Source of the DNA: Exobasidium rhododendri
Taxonomy: Eukaryota > Basidiomycota > Exobasidiomycetes > Exobasidiales > Exobasidiaceae
NCBI GenBank assembly: GCA_026210745.1
Contig: CP110631.1
Location: 744,001 to 808,000 of the forward strand
Reading direction: 5' to 3'
Length of the DNA stretch: 64,000 nucleotides
This document shows, piece after piece, positions 9,997-22,906 of the stretch. The position numbers and the translations under genes were made by a program. The first letter of the stretch is position 1. Each line of letters starts with the position of its first letter. The notes under the pieces were generated by a model, which was not told where the DNA came from, searched no databases, and saw only the letters and a program-made list of their open reading frames with translations.

Positions 9997-12762
9997 ATGA
10001 GTGCCGAATACACTGATCGCGCTCAACAGGCCATATCCGCCAGTGTAGAACTGGCAAAGAATTATTCGCATGCATACCTCTATCCCTCTCATCTTGCCCT
10101 CGCCCTGCTCACAGAGGGCGCAGGAACGGAGACGCCCGCCTCCAACTCTCGACCTGGCACACCTGCACAACCCTCTTCTAGCTCGCAGTCCCTCTTTCGA
10201 AGCGTGCTATCGAAGGCAGGCGCTGATCCCAGCAAGGTCGAAGCAGGACTCCGTGAAGCTCTCCGCAAAACACCCTCTCAATCACCACCACCAGATGATG
10301 TCAGCATTGGGCCTACTACTCTGAAGGTGCTCAAGAAAGCCGACGAGCTGAAGAAAGTCCAACATGACACTTACGTAGCTCAAGACCACATCTTACTCGC
10401 ATTGATGGAGGATCCCAGCATCAAGGCTATTTTAAAAGCAGGAGGTTTGGCCAACGACCAACTACTACAGTCTGCCATCACACAGTCTAGAGGTCAGCGT
10501 CGAATTGACAGCAAGAGCGCCGAAGCAGGATTTGAAGCCTTGACAAAGTATTGCATCGATCTGACGGCGCAGGCAGCGGAAGGAAAGCTGGATCCCGTGA
10601 TTGGTAGAGATGCGGAGATCAGAAGAGTCATTCGAGTACTCAGTCGAAGGAGAAAGAATTGCGCCTGCTTGGTTGGTGAAGCCGGTGTTGGTAAGACTGC
10701 CATAGCCGAAGGTCTCGCCCAGCGTATCATAGCACGAGATTGCCCTCCCAGTCTGATTGGATCGCTGCTCTCACTCGACATGGGCGCCCTTATGGCAGGA
10801 GCATCGTACAAGGGAGAATACGAAGAGAGAGTCAAGTCTGTCATCAACGAGTTGGAAAAGGCGGCAGAGGATGGGAACAACGTCATCCTCTTCATCGACG
10901 AGATGCACCTGATCGTGGCGGGCAAAGATCAATCTTCCGGCATGGATGCTGCCAACCTCTTCAAGCCCGCTTTGGCCCGAGGGAAGATCAAGGTTATCGG
11001 AGCGACCACTCTGGCAGAATACAAAATGGCCATCGAGAAGGATGCAGCGCTAGATCGAAGATTCCAGAGCGTCTATGTCAACGAGCCGGATGAAAAGGCA
11101 ACTTTGGCTATCCTGCGAGGAGTTCGAGAAAAGTACGAAGTCCATGCGGGCGTCCGTATCCTGGACGCCAGTCTGGTGTCCGCAGTGCAACTGGCCAAGA
11201 GATACCTGCCCTACCGAAGAGCACCTGACAGCTCGTTGGACATCATTGACGAGGCGGCAGCTGAAGTAGCCACCAATCGAGACACGCTGCCCGAAGACTT
11301 GGACAAATTGCAGCGTCAGAAGATGCAGCTGGAGATTGCCATTCACGCTCTCGAACGGGAGAAAGACGAAGCAAGCAGAGAGAGTCTAGCCACGACTCGG
11401 AAGGAATTGGCAAGTATCGAAGATGAATTGGGACCAAAGATGGCGGAGCATGAAGCGGAGAAGCAGAAGCACGACGAGCTGTCCGAAGCAAGGAAGCGAC
11501 TGGACGAATTAAAGGCAAAGGCAAACGCAGCAGAAAGAAGGTACGATCTGCAGGCATCTGCTGATCTGCGCTACTATGCCATCCCCGACTTGGAACTTAG
11601 AATCACACAATTGGAAGAAGAGGAAAGATCCAGGGTGGAGACAGGAGTAGTGGACACCAAGAACACAGTCACGCCGGAAAATGTAGCGACGATTGTAGCC
11701 AGGTGGACGGGTGTACCGGTCAAGTCGATGCTGGAGAGTGAGAAGCAGCGCATTCTCAAGTTGCCCAAGCTACTCAGCAGAGACGTGGTGGGACAGCCAG
11801 AAGCCGTGAATGCCATTGCCAAGTCGATCCAAATGTCTCGCGCAGGGCTGCAAAACCCCAATCAACCTGCCAGTTTCCTCTTCCTCGGCTCGAGTGGCAG
11901 TGGAAAGACGTTGTGTGCAAAGACGTTGGCCAAGGTGCTCTTCGACGATGAAAAGGCCATGGTACGAATTGACGCAAGTGAATACAGTGAAAGTCACAGT
12001 GTCAGTCGACTCTTTGGATCGCCACCTGGATACGTAGGACATGGAGAGCCGGGTGCATTGGAGAAGGTCCGACAGCGACCTTATAGTATCATCCTCGTTG
12101 ATGAAGTCGAGAAGGCGGCTCGTTCTTTTATTCTGTCTTGGCTTCAAATTCTAGATGATGGTCGAGCTTCTGATGGCCAAGGCAGGTTGATCGACTTTAG
12201 CCAGTCCATCATCATTTTCACCTCGAATCTGGGATCGCAGTACCTGAACGACAGTCAAGACGACGAGTTGACGCCTGCGACGCGCAAATTAATCGACGCA
12301 AGCGTAGCCCAGTCTCTACCCCCGGAGTTCCGAAATCGACTTGGATCGACGGTCATCTTCCGCAAACTATCTCAAAAGGACATTCTGGCCATCGTCGATC
12401 TGCGAATCAGGGAAATCGAAGACCGGGCCAAGAAGAACGGCAAGAAGATCAAATTCCAACTAAATGCGAATGCAAAGGAGTACCTGGCAGAGAGAGGCTA
12501 TTCGTCGTCGATGGGTGCACGACCCTTGATGAGAGTGATCAACGATCAAATCTTGAGTCCTCTGTCCATTCTTTTACTGGCTGGACAGATTCGCAGTGGG
12601 GAGACCGTTCAGGTGGACTTTGATCCGGTCAAACAAACGATTGTCGTCAAAGCGAACCATGCAGTCGACCCGACGTTGCTCGATGGCGAGGGCGACGAGG
12701 ATGAAGTGATGAGCATCGACAGTGACGATGACGACTTCATCGAATCAGAGGCTCTGGATTGA
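9997..12762 (+). CDS. HSP104: Hsp104/ClpB-type AAA+ disaggregase
   Basis: Intronless, 921 aa (yeast Hsp104 is 908). This ATP-driven hexamer threads proteins out of aggregates together with Hsp70/Hsp40 in cytosol and nucleus. The Clp N-domain starts [14 protein letters not shown]1 has Walker A GEAGVGKT near residue 228 and Walker B LFIDE near 297. The coiled-coil middle domain spans about 430-530 (Glu/Lys/Arg-rich). NBD2 has Walker A GSSGSGKT near 631 and Walker B ILVDE near 699. The acidic C-terminus (DSDDDD) resembles the Hsp104 tail that docks TPR co-chaperones, and no mitochondrial presequence is present, which argues against Hsp78. The start is the first ATG of the frame. The leader before it is CA-rich, non-coding in style and TATA-proximal. 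Confidence 0.96.
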   Translation: MSAEYTDRAQQAISASVELAKNYSHAYLYPSHLALALLTEGAGTETPASNSRPGTPAQPSSSSQSLFRSVLSKAGADPSKVEAGLREALRKTPSQSPPPDDVSIGPTTLKVLKKADELKKVQHDTYVAQDHILLALMEDPSIKAILKAGGLANDQLLQSAITQSRGQRRIDSKSAEAGFEALTKYCIDLTAQAAEGKLDPVIGRDAEIRRVIRVLSRRRKNCACLVGEAGVGKTAIAEGLAQRIIARDCPPSLIGSLLSLDMGALMAGASYKGEYEERVKSVINELEKAAEDGNNVILFIDEMHLIVAGKDQSSGMDAANLFKPALARGKIKVIGATTLAEYKMAIEKDAALDRRFQSVYVNEPDEKATLAILRGVREKYEVHAGVRILDASLVSAVQLAKRYLPYRRAPDSSLDIIDEAAAEVATNRDTLPEDLDKLQRQKMQLEIAIHALEREKDEASRESLATTRKELASIEDELGPKMAEHEAEKQKHDELSEARKRLDELKAKANAAERRYDLQASADLRYYAIPDLELRITQLEEEERSRVETGVVDTKNTVTPENVATIVARWTGVPVKSMLESEKQRILKLPKLLSRDVVGQPEAVNAIAKSIQMSRAGLQNPNQPASFLFLGSSGSGKTLCAKTLAKVLFDDEKAMVRIDASEYSESHSVSRLFGSPPGYVGHGEPGALEKVRQRPYSIILVDEVEKAARSFILSWLQILDDGRASDGQGRLIDFSQSIIIFTSNLGSQYLNDSQDDELTPATRKLIDASVAQSLPPEFRNRLGSTVIFRKLSQKDILAIVDLRIREIEDRAKKNGKKIKFQLNANAKEYLAERGYSSSMGARPLMRVINDQILSPLSILLLAGQIRSGETVQVDFDPVKQTIVVKANHAVDPTLLDGEGDEDEVMSIDSDDDDFIESEALD

Positions 12763-13012
12763 AAGAGGGGGTTTGGGGGAAACAAAAGCAGGTGAAAAAG
12801 GATCTCATCATGTGTGTAAATAGTGTCTCATTTCAGAATTCATGTCATTTAATCAGTTCAACAGTCATATCTGCGATTGTGTGTGTGTGTATGTGTGTGT
12901 GAGAAGCGGTCACCGATATTCCATTGATTTTGTTGCGGATTGCAGTAAATGCGATTATAAAAGTACAGCAAGAAGGGGGAGTGGGGAGAGTAGAGACGAG
13001 GAGATGGACTAA

Positions 13013-13496
13013 CTAGCCGTAGCGTATCCTGCCCCCTTGATTTGACGAGGGTAGCTGAGCATGGTAAGGGCCGCCTTGATTCTGGCTCTGCTGCTGATTC
13101 TGCTGTTGCTGATGATAGCCGTCCTCTTGGCCACCACGAGGACTGGTCGCACCGGCAGCACCGCCCACAGGAGATCCATACATTCTCGCCGTACTGACTG
13201 GCAGCATCCTTCCATTTGCAACGCCGCCGACGCCAGCATTGATGCTATTCTGGTATTGCATCGGTTGTAGAGTCGGCATCAACTGAGCAATGTCAGAATT
13301 GTAGGGGTCAAATGAAGCGAGGGATGGGTTGCTGTTCGTCACAGCATTGACAGGCTGATAGCGATTACTGGCACTGCTACTAGGACTAGTGTACCCAAGG
13401 GATGGCGCTACAGCCTGTTGCTGAGTGGCAGTAAGACCTCTGGCAGGGGAGCCAAGTTGATGCTGAAGGCTCTCGTGCGATCCACCCATCTGTTGC

Positions 13497-13530
<34 letters not shown>

Positions 13531-16500
13531 GATGCTGCTGAGGGTCGACAATCACACTGAACGATTGAGGCGAATTATGAGCGTGATTGGCGGACGAGGA
13601 CGGAGAGGTGGCAAGTCGATTCAGCGCCGAGTAAGAACGAGCATTCGGAACTTGAGACCACTGTTGTGTGGACGGCGTCGAGTAAGTAGACGGGACAGAA
13701 TCTGCTTGTTGCTGAAGGACGTCCAAGTGTTGATAATCGTTGCGCTGCTGCTGATTTTGCCGATTGCTGCCTTGCAAGGCTGGATTGATCTGGCCTTGCT
13801 GCTGCTGCTGCTGTTGTTGTCCACCGTTCTGATGTCGCCTCTCCCACTCTCTCATCGACTCTTCTCGATTCTTGACTGGGGTCATGGAAAGCCCTGTTTC
13901 GATCCCCATCTTTGCCATCTGACTAGGCACCAGGTCCATTCGTGTCATTGTGTTGCTTCGACTGCGACTATAAGGGATCGCACTAGACGCTGCCGCACCT
14001 TGCTGAGCACCGTATGGAGGAGAGATGACTGTTTGAGCTTGAGCGGCGTGGGCTTGTGCGTGAGCTTGTGCCTGCGCTTGAGCATGGGCATGTGCATGTG
14101 CATGTGCTTGCGCTTGTGCCTGTGCATGAGCCTGTGCTTGTACTTGCGCTTGTTGGACCTGCGCTTGCGTCTTTGCTGCAGCTGCGGCGGCGGCGTGTGC
14201 TCTTTCATTACGATCGTCTTGAGCATATGGATTGTTCGTCACGGGCGCCTGATTCTGGCGAGCTTGATGAGCCGAATTGTACGCCTGCTGTTGTGTAAGA
14301 TGCTGATTGTAGGCTGCGGCGTCATGATACACCTTCCCAGACGATCGTGATGGCGTTTGAGGCAATCCTCCGTAGGGATGCTTTGCCACGTCTGTACTTG
14401 ACGTAGAGTTTCCCTTTGATTTGATCAAATTGTCGACCGGTGACTGAGGAGGCTTGAATGGCTGAGTTAGCTTCTCACCGGTAATGAAGGGATGCAACTT
14501 CGCCTGCTGCGGTGTCCATCGTTTTGCAGGGTCCATCTGAAGTAGGCCTGACACAAAGTCGACGAAGGAATTCCGATTCGACATCTCCTTTGTGACGTCT
14601 CCGGGCTTTCCGCTCTTTCTTGCCAAGGGGTACGTCTTGATGATGTCCGGCAAGGTCGTTGCTTGGAAGTACCGCTTAGACGGTTGTTCATCCACGTTGT
14701 GCTCTTTGGAATACTGCTGCAAGCTCTTCAACTTGTAGCTGCGCCTATTGTACTCGTCGGTGTAGACGGAGAAGAATTCGCCCGTCTGCTTGCCCGTCTC
14801 GAGCATATACGCAGGTGGCAAGCCCAGCATCTCGACGATTCGACACACTTGATTGTACTCGGACGTTCCAGGATAGAGGGGCAGTCCGAGGAACAGCTCC
14901 ACAGCGATGCATCCCAACGACCACATATCAATCGAAGCATTGTACGGCAAACCCAACAACACCTCCGGCGAACGATAGAACCGACTCTGGATATACGTGT
15001 AGACTGTCTGCCTTTCATGACAAGCACTTCCAAAGTCGACCAACTTGATGCTAGGCGTTTGCAGCGTTTTCAAGAGAATGTTCTCTGGTTTGAGGTCGCA
15101 GTGGATGAGTCTAGCATCGTGCAGTACAGTCAAAGCATCCAGCAATTGAGTCGTAAAGACCCTGACCAGACTCGTGCTTAGACCTCGGAAAGAGTTCTGT
15201 TTGATCAGCTCGTACAGATTCGACGAGAGTAGCTCAAACACCAAGCAAAGATGTTTGGCGTGTATGAAGGTGTCTCTCAGTCGGAGGATGTGATGCTCAT
15301 CGTGTGGATCCCAATTCCCGTTCAACATCTCCAGAATGGTCACTTCCATCATACTTTGATCAAAGTAGGCCGGTTTGTTCTTGATCACCTTCACTGCCAC
15401 AATCTCCCTCGTCTTCATATTTTGACACTTGACCACTTGTCCAAATGTTCCTTGCCCTAGGACGTCCAAGATGAGATATCGATTACCCTCCTCTGCGCCC
15501 AACCAGTCGTTGACGTACAAGATGTAGTCGCTGTCTTCGTTGTCATGTCCGTCGTTGTGCATAGGTCTACTGGGTTTGGTGAGCACCCTTCTGGGATTGA
15601 ACGACAGCTCATAGAAGAATGCCGGATTGACGAGATGATACGTATGATGCAAGTAGGCGGTCATCGCCTTCAGAGGACTAACGTAGCCACCGGATGGATC
15701 TGCCCTCCTTCCTGTTCCTGCTATGGCCGGCTCGTTGACTGCCTTCAAGTCCGACATATCTCGCACTCGTTTGAATCCCTCTTGAACCCTCGGCGCTTGC
15801 GGTAGGTTTTGCTGTATTTCCGCTGCTGCTGCTGCTGCCATCCGCTGTTGCCGATCCCATTTGGCAAATTCGCCTACTTTCACGCCCTTGACGTCTGCAC
15901 TTGTCACTGTCCCCCTTCTCTCTCGGTGGGGGAGCGTGCTTGTTGGTTCTCCAGTCTCCATGCCCATCCCATATCCTCCTCCTCCGCCGCCGCCGGCAGT
16001 CATTCTTGGTGGTGCACCAACATACTGACTAGACGAAGAGGGACCATAAGGGGAAGAAATATTTCCCAATGCCGCTGAAGGATTGGGAGCAGAAGGGTTG
16101 CTGTACAGGGGTAACGAATCACCATGAGGTTGGGAAGAGTTGACCAGCATCGTTCCCATCCCCGCTGAAAGGCCATCAGACCCTCGAATATGTTGACTCG
16201 GCTCCATCCTCTGTAGTGATGCACCACCCGGAGAAGCTCGATGAGGAGACTCCAAGGGTCTTTCCTTTGAGTGATAATTGCTCCTTTGTGAGGGAGATGA
16301 AGACTGCTGTAGACCATAACTCGAATCGTACATACTCATTGGTCTATTGCTGAGGCTCAGATTTGCAGAATAAGGTGATCCTACTCCTGGCTGCCGAGTG
16401 CTAGGCGACTTTGGTGGTCCAGAAGCAATGTTGTAGCTCGGCGTATCCAAAGCCATCGAATGCCTTACATTGGAATTGTAATGCGGGCTCATCAGTGAAG

Positions 16501-17059
16501 AGTTCGGAGGAATGTGCGTGTTGATGGTCGGCAATAAGGCACCACCTGCATTTCCTTCAGAGTATGAGGGTTGAGTTGAATCTCGACTCCGGTAAACGGA
16601 GGAATCACTGGGCGGTTGCTGGGGATATAGGGAAGACGACGATGATGGTGCGTAGCCCTGCTGGCCAGAAGCTTGCATTTGTTGGTAGGCTGCGTGGCCT
16701 AATGATTGACTTCTTCCTAGCTGTGAAGTTGATGCAGCTGAGTTGGACGTCGGAGATAGTGTTGTCAAAGGAGGTGAGGTGTACGTCTGGCCTACATTCT
16801 GAATCGGCGACAAGGGCGCATAGATTGATTGATGGAGTCGAGGGGATCGTTGGGAAGATCCAGGTCGAAATGCACCTGGTAGATGATTGCTGCTACTACC
16901 ACCACTACTCCCAATATAACCTAAGCTGCTGCTGGGTTGCGTGGCAGACTGCTGACCTTGATGAGTAGAAGTATTACCACTTCCAACGATACTCGTCGTC
17001 ACTGGGCCTGAATCTAGTCCCGTCATGTTGATGACATGCTGCTGCTGCTGTGACGACAT
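13013..17059 (-). CDS. YAK1: Yak1-type DYRK family protein kinase
   Basis: Single exon, 1348 aa. A disordered Ser/Gln/Pro-rich N-terminus of about 500 residues is followed by the kinase domain at about 525-860. Visible motifs: glycine loop GQGTFGQVVK, catalytic HCDLKPEN, DFG, and the DYRK-type activation loop YTYIQSRFYRSPEV, in which a Tyr is autophosphorylated. Yak1 restrains growth downstream of TOR/PKA under starvation and stress. The C-terminal 490 residues are low complexity: an alternating Ala-Gln/Ala-His run (13..14 kb region, about 14035..14160) and two poly-Gln tracts (about 13488..13533 and 13797..13820). The start is the upstream-most ATG of the frame. It is divergent from MLH1 across about 600 bp. 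Confidence 0.93.
13488..13533 (-). repeat. Poly-Gln (CAA/CAG) tract in YAK1
   Basis: About 14-15 consecutive Gln codons, mostly CAA, so nearly pure CAA/TTG repeat DNA. A second shorter CAG-rich Gln tract lies near 13797..13820. Both are in frame in the disordered C-terminal tail. Confidence 0.85.
14035..14160 (-). repeat. Ala-Gln/Ala-His codon repeat in YAK1
   Basis: Tandem 6-bp units (GCTCAA/GCACAT-like on the coding strand) encode an uninterrupted alternation of Ala with Gln or His in the C-terminal tail of the kinase. It lies in frame and is not a simple trinucleotide tract. Confidence 0.8.
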
Positions 17060-17657
17060 GATTGCCGTACTTGCTCTATGCCTTATCGCACAAGGTCTAG
17101 CTTGTGGGATTCGGGCCTTCTTCTTCTGGAAGAACAGGCAAAAATAGGTACGCGGGAGATGACTGTCTCGGCGCGCGCTGGCCTCTGAACCAGTCGAGCT
17201 CTTCCCGTCGTTGCGCTGTTGTTGATGACGATTGACAAGACCTGGTACGGAGGGGATGCTATGACGAAGTAGAAGAGTGTGGAGTGGGAGGCCTTGTAAA
17301 GAGCAACGCTACTCCTCCATCCAGTAGACAGTGGCAGGCCAATGTGTTCGTCGCAGCAAGTGTTGGATTGAGGATGGGATACGTCCGTTGCTTGTGTGAT
17401 GAAGATTTTGATTTAAAATCCTCGTCACCAATTGCTATTTCAGATTGGCGATGTTTCATTGACATTTAATACGAAGTGGTCCTTTAATTACAACAAAAAG
17501 AGGACATGGACTTGGCAGCCGAATGGGCGCTAATAAAGGTCCAGTATAAGGTAGGTAGGCGTGTACCTCTCAAACAGACAAGCATGTCTACATTTGGGAG
17601 AAGGAACGAGCTTTCAGCAAATACTAGGTGAAGGCGGGAGAAAGAGCCTCGCTAGTG
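17060..17657. other. Divergent YAK1/MLH1 promoter region
   Basis: 600 bp between the two start codons. CCAAT-type pentamers occur near 17428 (ACCAATTG) and, inverted, near 17443 (GATTGG). No coding signal seen. Confidence 0.4.
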
Positions 17658-20050
17658 ATGATGGAGGAGGAGGAAGGTGCAGTCGAGCATCGGGTCATCC
17701 AGGTGAGGACGGAATGAGACAAGAGCGATGAGTAAGGGACGACAAAGTTCTCAACCCTCCCCACCTTTGACCTCGTCATACAATTGCAGCGTCTGCCAGA
17801 GCATGTCGTCAATAAAATAGCAGCGGGAGAGATCATCCATCGCCCTTCAAATGCCCTCAAGGAGATGATGGAGAACAGTCTCGACGCTGGTGCCACAATG
17901 ATACGCATACAACTCAAGGATGGAGGTCTCAAGATGCTTCAGATCCAAGACGATGGAAGCGGGGTAGCTGTGCGTGTACAGTTGCGTGCCACACATTGAA
18001 GAGCGAGCAAACACGGAAAGCTGATCGACGTTACTCTCGTATGCTCTTCTTCTATACAGCCTTCCGATATGCCTCTTTTGTGTGAGAGGTTCGCAACGTC
18101 CAAATTACGAGATTTTTCCGACTTGAGTAAGATGACCACATTTGGATTCCGAGGGGAAGCACTCGCAAGCATCAGCTACGTCAGCGCAAGTATGAACGTC
18201 CTCAGCAAGACGCACGACAGTGAAGTCGCCTACAAGTGAGTGCGAAGATCACCGGGAGGCCAAAGACTGTTTTGAGTATGTTTCGCTCATGCAGAGTTGG
18301 AAGAGCTTGCTATTCGTCAGGCAGGCTGGTCCCACCCAAGCCAGGACAGTCGTCTGCCCCGAGGCCGAGTGCTGGCTCACAGGGAACGACTATCACGATC
18401 GAGGATCTCTTCTACAACATACCTCAGCGCAGAAGAGCACTAAAGAGTGCAGCAGAAGAATACAACATGGCGCTGGACGTTGTGTCAAAGTACGCAGTTC
18501 ACTATGGTGGTCGTGGCATTGGTTTTACCTGCAAGAAAGCTTCGGCCAATGCCGTCGATCTCAGCGTGCCGAGTTCCCCTCAAACGAAGACGATAGATGC
18601 GATAGGTTCAATCTACGGAAGCAGTGTAGCGAAAGAGTTGCAGCAACTCTCCCAGAAGGAGTACCCTGCACTTGGCTGCTCGGTGCAGGGTTGGGTCAGT
18701 GGTGCGAATTGGAGTGCAAAGCGTGTTCAATTCTTGTGCTTTATCAATAATCGATTGGTAGATTGCCCGGCACTGAAGCGATCCCTTGTAGCGCTCTACT
18801 CAACACTGCTACCTCGAGGAGGTCACCCGTGGATCTACCTCAGTCTAATCTTGGCTCCAGAAAAGGTCGATGTGAACGTACACCCCACAAAGCGAGAGGT
18901 ACACTTTCTCGACGAAGAAGAGATCGTGGAAGTGATTTGCTCGCAAGTGCAAGATCTCCTCGCGAACGCAAACACAAGTCGAAGTTTCAATCTGACCCAA
19001 GCAATCTTGAGTAATGTCATCCAGCCGTCCGGTCAGGGTAAGAGGTTGACGGACTCACCCGGGGTAGCAGTGCAACCTTCGTCTAGACCAGGATACCCTC
19101 AACACACGGTTCGAGTGGACGGAAAGTCAAGGACTTTGGATGCAATGGCAGGATTCGAGTCTCAGTCGGCCAGATCGACGAATAGCGAGGCGTCGTCTCG
19201 TAGCAAGGTGCGCGGAGAAGAGCAGGGTTGGACGGTGGAGACGCAGACTTCACCAAGTGCCACACTACCCCCCAAGATAGAAGAGAGCAAGACAACCCTT
19301 CGAAGCGTCTACGAGCTGCGAGAAGAAGTGAAATCGAAGCGGCATCACGGTCTCAGCAGTCTGTTTCAAGATTATACCCTTGTCGGCGTAGCTGATACAA
19401 CAAAGTTCCTTGCTCTTCTTCAACACGGCACCAAACTCTACCTCGTACAGTATGGCAACCTCATGCAAGAAGCCGCTTACCAGACTCTGCTGAGACAGTT
19501 TGGGTCATTGCCACCCATACGGCTGTCACCCGCTCCACTTCTAAGCGACCTGATTGAAGCTGCTCTCACGCTGGAGTACGACTCTCAAGACGAGCGACGA
19601 GAGCTCGGTCTTTCGGAGGAAGGGATCATCGACAAGGTCTGTAGTCGCCTCTGTCTCCACGCTGCCATGCTCAAAGAGTACTTCTCCCTCGAGATTGATG
19701 TCTCGACTGGGAGCGTCATCGCTATTCCTAGCATCCTCCCTTCCCGGGTGATCTTCAACTTGGAACGTCTGCCAACCTTGCTACTGCGCTTGGCCACTCA
19801 GGTAGACTGGACAGACGAAGTGACATGTTTCAAGATCATCATGCAGGAGTTGGCCTTCGCTCATGTTCCGTGTGCCGCCATACAAGAAGCAGAAGAAGCA
19901 AACACAAAAGAACAAGTAGAGAAAGACTGGCTGGCCGGCTGGAATAATCTATTGAGAGTGATGGTACCTACGACTACCTTATTGGCAGAGAAGAACGTCA
20001 CAGAAGTGGCAAGTCTGCCTTCCTTGTATTCTGTATTTGAGCGATGTTGA
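17658..20050 (+). CDS. MLH1: MutL homologue MLH1, DNA mismatch repair
   Basis: Four exons: 17658..17702, 17790..17969, 18060..18235 and 18304 (or 18295)..20050; 715 or 718 aa. The short first exon (two ATGs, 15 codons) joins at phase 0 to the conserved [19 protein letters not shown] ATPase motifs follow: [16 protein letters not shown], and GFRGEALAS. The last intron has two in-frame acceptors 9 nt apart. The downstream one gives [11 protein letters not shown], matching the family spacing. The protein ends in FERC, the invariant Mlh1 C-terminus that completes the Pms1 endonuclease site, so this is MLH1 rather than PMS1 or MLH3. The linker between ATPase and C-terminal dimerisation domain is short and disordered. 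Mlh1-Pms1 acts after MutS-alpha mismatch recognition. Confidence 0.93.
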
Positions 20051-20197
20051 GGGGGGATTGTTGGATAACAAGCTACTCAATTGTTATACCGAAAAGGAAC
20101 AGGTCTACGGAACGCAGGGTGACGAATACGTAGTAGGGTTGGAATTGGTGAATTTTATATACACAGAGCAAGAACACGTTCGTCCAGTGTGAGAATG

Positions 20198-21216
20198 TCA
20201 CGAGAGGTGGTCCTGCCGCTCCGGTCTGTCTTGTTCTTCGACTTCCTTCAGCAGTGTCTCAATGCAATCACTCTTGTACTCAAACATGTTCTTCCAAAGA
20301 TCGGACTTCCTCTTGTCCTTCAAGTCTACGTGTCTCCATCTGGTCGGAAGTGGATGGAATTGTGACTTGATGATAGGGCTCAAGCTTGCTCGGAACCTCT
20401 GCTCATAGAATGCGTGTAGGCCTTTCGCAAGCTCTGGGTTAAGATAATTCAATGCCTCCGACTTCAACGAATTACTTGCCTTTCCTAGCTGGTGCATCTT
20501 CCCTCGATAGGACTCTTTCGGCTCCATGTCGCTTCCGTATGCCTCTTGCATATGCCAGTACTTCTTGGCATCGAACGGGGGTATGTTGTATCCCTCCGGA
20601 GTGACCGTATATGGGCGATCATATTCGTGTTCCTCTTCATCATCATGTCCGGTAGACGTTTCGTCTAACCACGGTTTTGGATTCATCTTGTTGATCTCTG
20701 ACGCCTTCTCTTCTTCGCTGTATTCACTCTGCAGTTGCTTCTTGAGGGCTGCGAATTTGCCCTTCCTTCCTGCAAAGTCTAGTGATCTATCGTGTGCGAT
20801 GCTATTCAGATGCACTTGGAATTCCCAGGCTGACATGTTCCGTGGTTCGATCTTCTTGCCAGCTTTTTCTTTCTTTGCAGATTCAGAGTCGGTCTCCTGA
20901 AGTGTCAAGGAATGCATGTCGACATCGCTGGCACCAGTCTGTGGTGACTTGCCCTTACTACGTTGAGGGAACATTGCAGGACTGCGGTACTTTTCGGGAG
21001 GATTGACCACTGGCGCTCTCTTGTGTAGTTGTCGAGAGCTTTGTGATTCTTTATGAAAGCTCTCGATCCTTGCCTCAATAGCAGATGCATTGTGCGAGGC
21101 TATCAGACTAGCAGAAAAAGGGGCAACGGCCGTCAGTATTCACCTCGCATCTCCTTCCACAGCGGAGCCACTCACTATAGCAGCGCAACAAGAGGGGCAC
21201 CGGCCAATGCCTTCAT
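20198..21216 (-). CDS. Kex2-type secreted protein, cluster member A
   Basis: Exon 1 21216..21176 (41 nt), intron 21175..21108 (68 nt), exon 2 21107..20198, 316 aa, phase 2. Residues 1-23 form a signal peptide (MKALAGAPLVALLYLIAS, then Ala-rich). The pro-region ends at Lys43-Arg44 before Ala-Pro, a Kex2 site. The mature part is charged, with no visible membrane segment and almost no cysteine. It shares with members B and C an AALKK-type helix, a Pro-Trp pair, a GKMHQLGKASN motif (compare NQMHELARASN in B) and a Lys-x-x-x-Trp near the C-terminus. No known domain was recognised. Function unknown; a secreted effector-like role is inference from architecture and clustering. Confidence 0.8.
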
Positions 21217-21585
21217 AATGGAATCCCTCTACGCGGTTGGACGGCTTTCCTCAGATGAACGCAGCAGCTCACGGCAAGACCGGCTCGGGAGAACGAGTGA
21301 GAAGTGTGTGTGTGTGTGTGTGTGTGTGAGAAAAGGAGGGGTCTGAAGGAGAACGTGTATATGTCTAAGATATACCACAAGTGTGGAAAGCTGCATGGCT
21401 GAAGAGGTGCATTGCCACAGACGCCCAGGCAGCGCCCAAGTGTACAGCCAGTCGTTCGAAAGCTCAGACACTCCATTCCCACCTTTTCAGACAAGTAGCG
21501 GATTGCATGAGCCGACAAAGTAGGATCAGTGAAGAAAGAAAGAAGCGTGCACCGGGGACACCGAGACTTGGAAATAGTGTGCTGT
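21217..21585. other. Intergenic region with (GT) microsatellite
   Basis: Upstream region of member A and downstream of member B. It contains a GT dinucleotide run at 21304..21328. No coding signal seen. Confidence 0.5.
21304..21328. repeat. (GT)12 microsatellite
   Basis: Uninterrupted GT dinucleotides, 25 bp, 88 bp upstream of the start of cluster member A. Confidence 0.9.
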
Positions 21586-22503
21586 TCAGGCAACTCTCTG
21601 CACTTTGTCACGGTTAACTTTGTCCCAAAAGACGAACTTGTCATGGTCGATCGAAGTCGCTCCTTTGCGCTGGAAGGGCTTCAACCTGGAAATGACAGAC
21701 TGCGGTATGGAGTGCATTGTATTGATGTGCCTACTCCCGTAGTGATCTCGTATGTCCTTTGCCGGTCGAGGGTCCATTTTGAGAAGCGCTTGCCACTTGT
21801 ACCGGTTGCTCGCTCTGGCCAATTCGTGCATCTGGTTTTGGTAGAGATGTTCAGCATCCAGGTTCGCAATTCCAGCACTGAAATGCCAATTGGAATGCAG
21901 TCGAGCTTCTTCTGCGTCGACAAAATACCCATCGGGATTGGTTTTCCAAGAATGCACCTTGCTCGGCTTTGACCATTTCTGTGGCTCGTAACCGTGCTTC
22001 GTTCTCATCTGTGCTTTAATGGCAGCCAATCGATCTTTGTAGCCTGCAGGATTCACTTCAGCAGCGTTCTCGAGCTGTACAATATGATCTGTAAAGTGCA
22101 TGAGAGACCCCTCCCACGGATACTGATGAGCTTCTGCTTTATTTGCCACCTCTCTCCCTTTATCGCCACCGCTCCCACTACTGCTCGATGCTTCGGTCTT
22201 TCTCTTCTTGCCTCGGTCCCCTCGAGGAGCCTTTCTTGACCGTGAAGATTGGCCCTCCACCGGCGCTCTTTTGCGGAGGCGGGCAGGCCACTGAAATGCT
22301 GGAGACGAAAAATCTTGCGACTGTGTCACAGAACCGTCTCTGTGCTTGATCCCTCGCACTGTGTCTCTCATCTCTGAGGCAAGCGCTCCTGCCAAACTTA
22401 TGGCGAGGGAGGAAAAGGAAGCGAGGAAATCAAATATGTGAAGCGCTGCAAAGACGGATTTTCACACTCACAGACTCAGCAATGCTGCAAGTGACACATG
22501 CAT
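21586..22503 (-). CDS. Kex2-type secreted protein, cluster member B
   Basis: Exon 1 22503..22472 (32 nt), intron 22471..22397 (75 nt, GTGAGT...TAAG), exon 2 22396..21586, 280 aa, phase 2. The joined N-terminus MHVSLAALLSLLAGALAS is a clear signal peptide. The pro-region ends at Lys53-Arg54 before Ala-Pro. The mature protein starts with a basic Arg/Lys/Ser-rich stretch, then a globular part with RLAAIKAQM, NQMHELARASN, DPRPAKDIRDHY and a terminal KFVFWDKV. These align with RLAAFKADM, GQIHHFAS, NPRPAYDLQDYY and KYLFWNQV of member C, so B and C are paralogues. No known domain was recognised. Confidence 0.82.
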
Positions 22504-22906
22504 TGTGGCAAAAGACTAGGTCGGCAAAAGGCTGGGATGAGCGCGGAAGTAGTGATGGTGGCAAGTGTTGATTGGATTGACAGGAAGAAAGAGACTTTGA
22601 ACCCCAGAGACCAGACTTTTTTAAAAATTCTGTCGCTCCGTTCTTTCGGTTAAGGGGTGGGCGTAAAGACTTTATCTTGCACCGCCAGAAGCAATGCCTT
22701 GCGCCTTCATGTGCATCACTGACGATGGACAATACGCATATAGCCTTCGGTGATGCGTGATAGATGCCTCATTAACAAACAAAATGTGTGAAAGCGAACT
22801 TCTCCATCAGATTCAATGCTTACTAAGAACGTGGACGTGCGAAAGAAATCTATAGCTGATCCCTTGTCAGAAATGAATGACCTTATATGTCCAGCTGATG
22901 ACCTCG
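22504..22906. other. Intergenic region between members B and C
   Basis: 400 bp upstream of member B and downstream of member C. No gene or strong motif seen. Confidence 0.45.
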
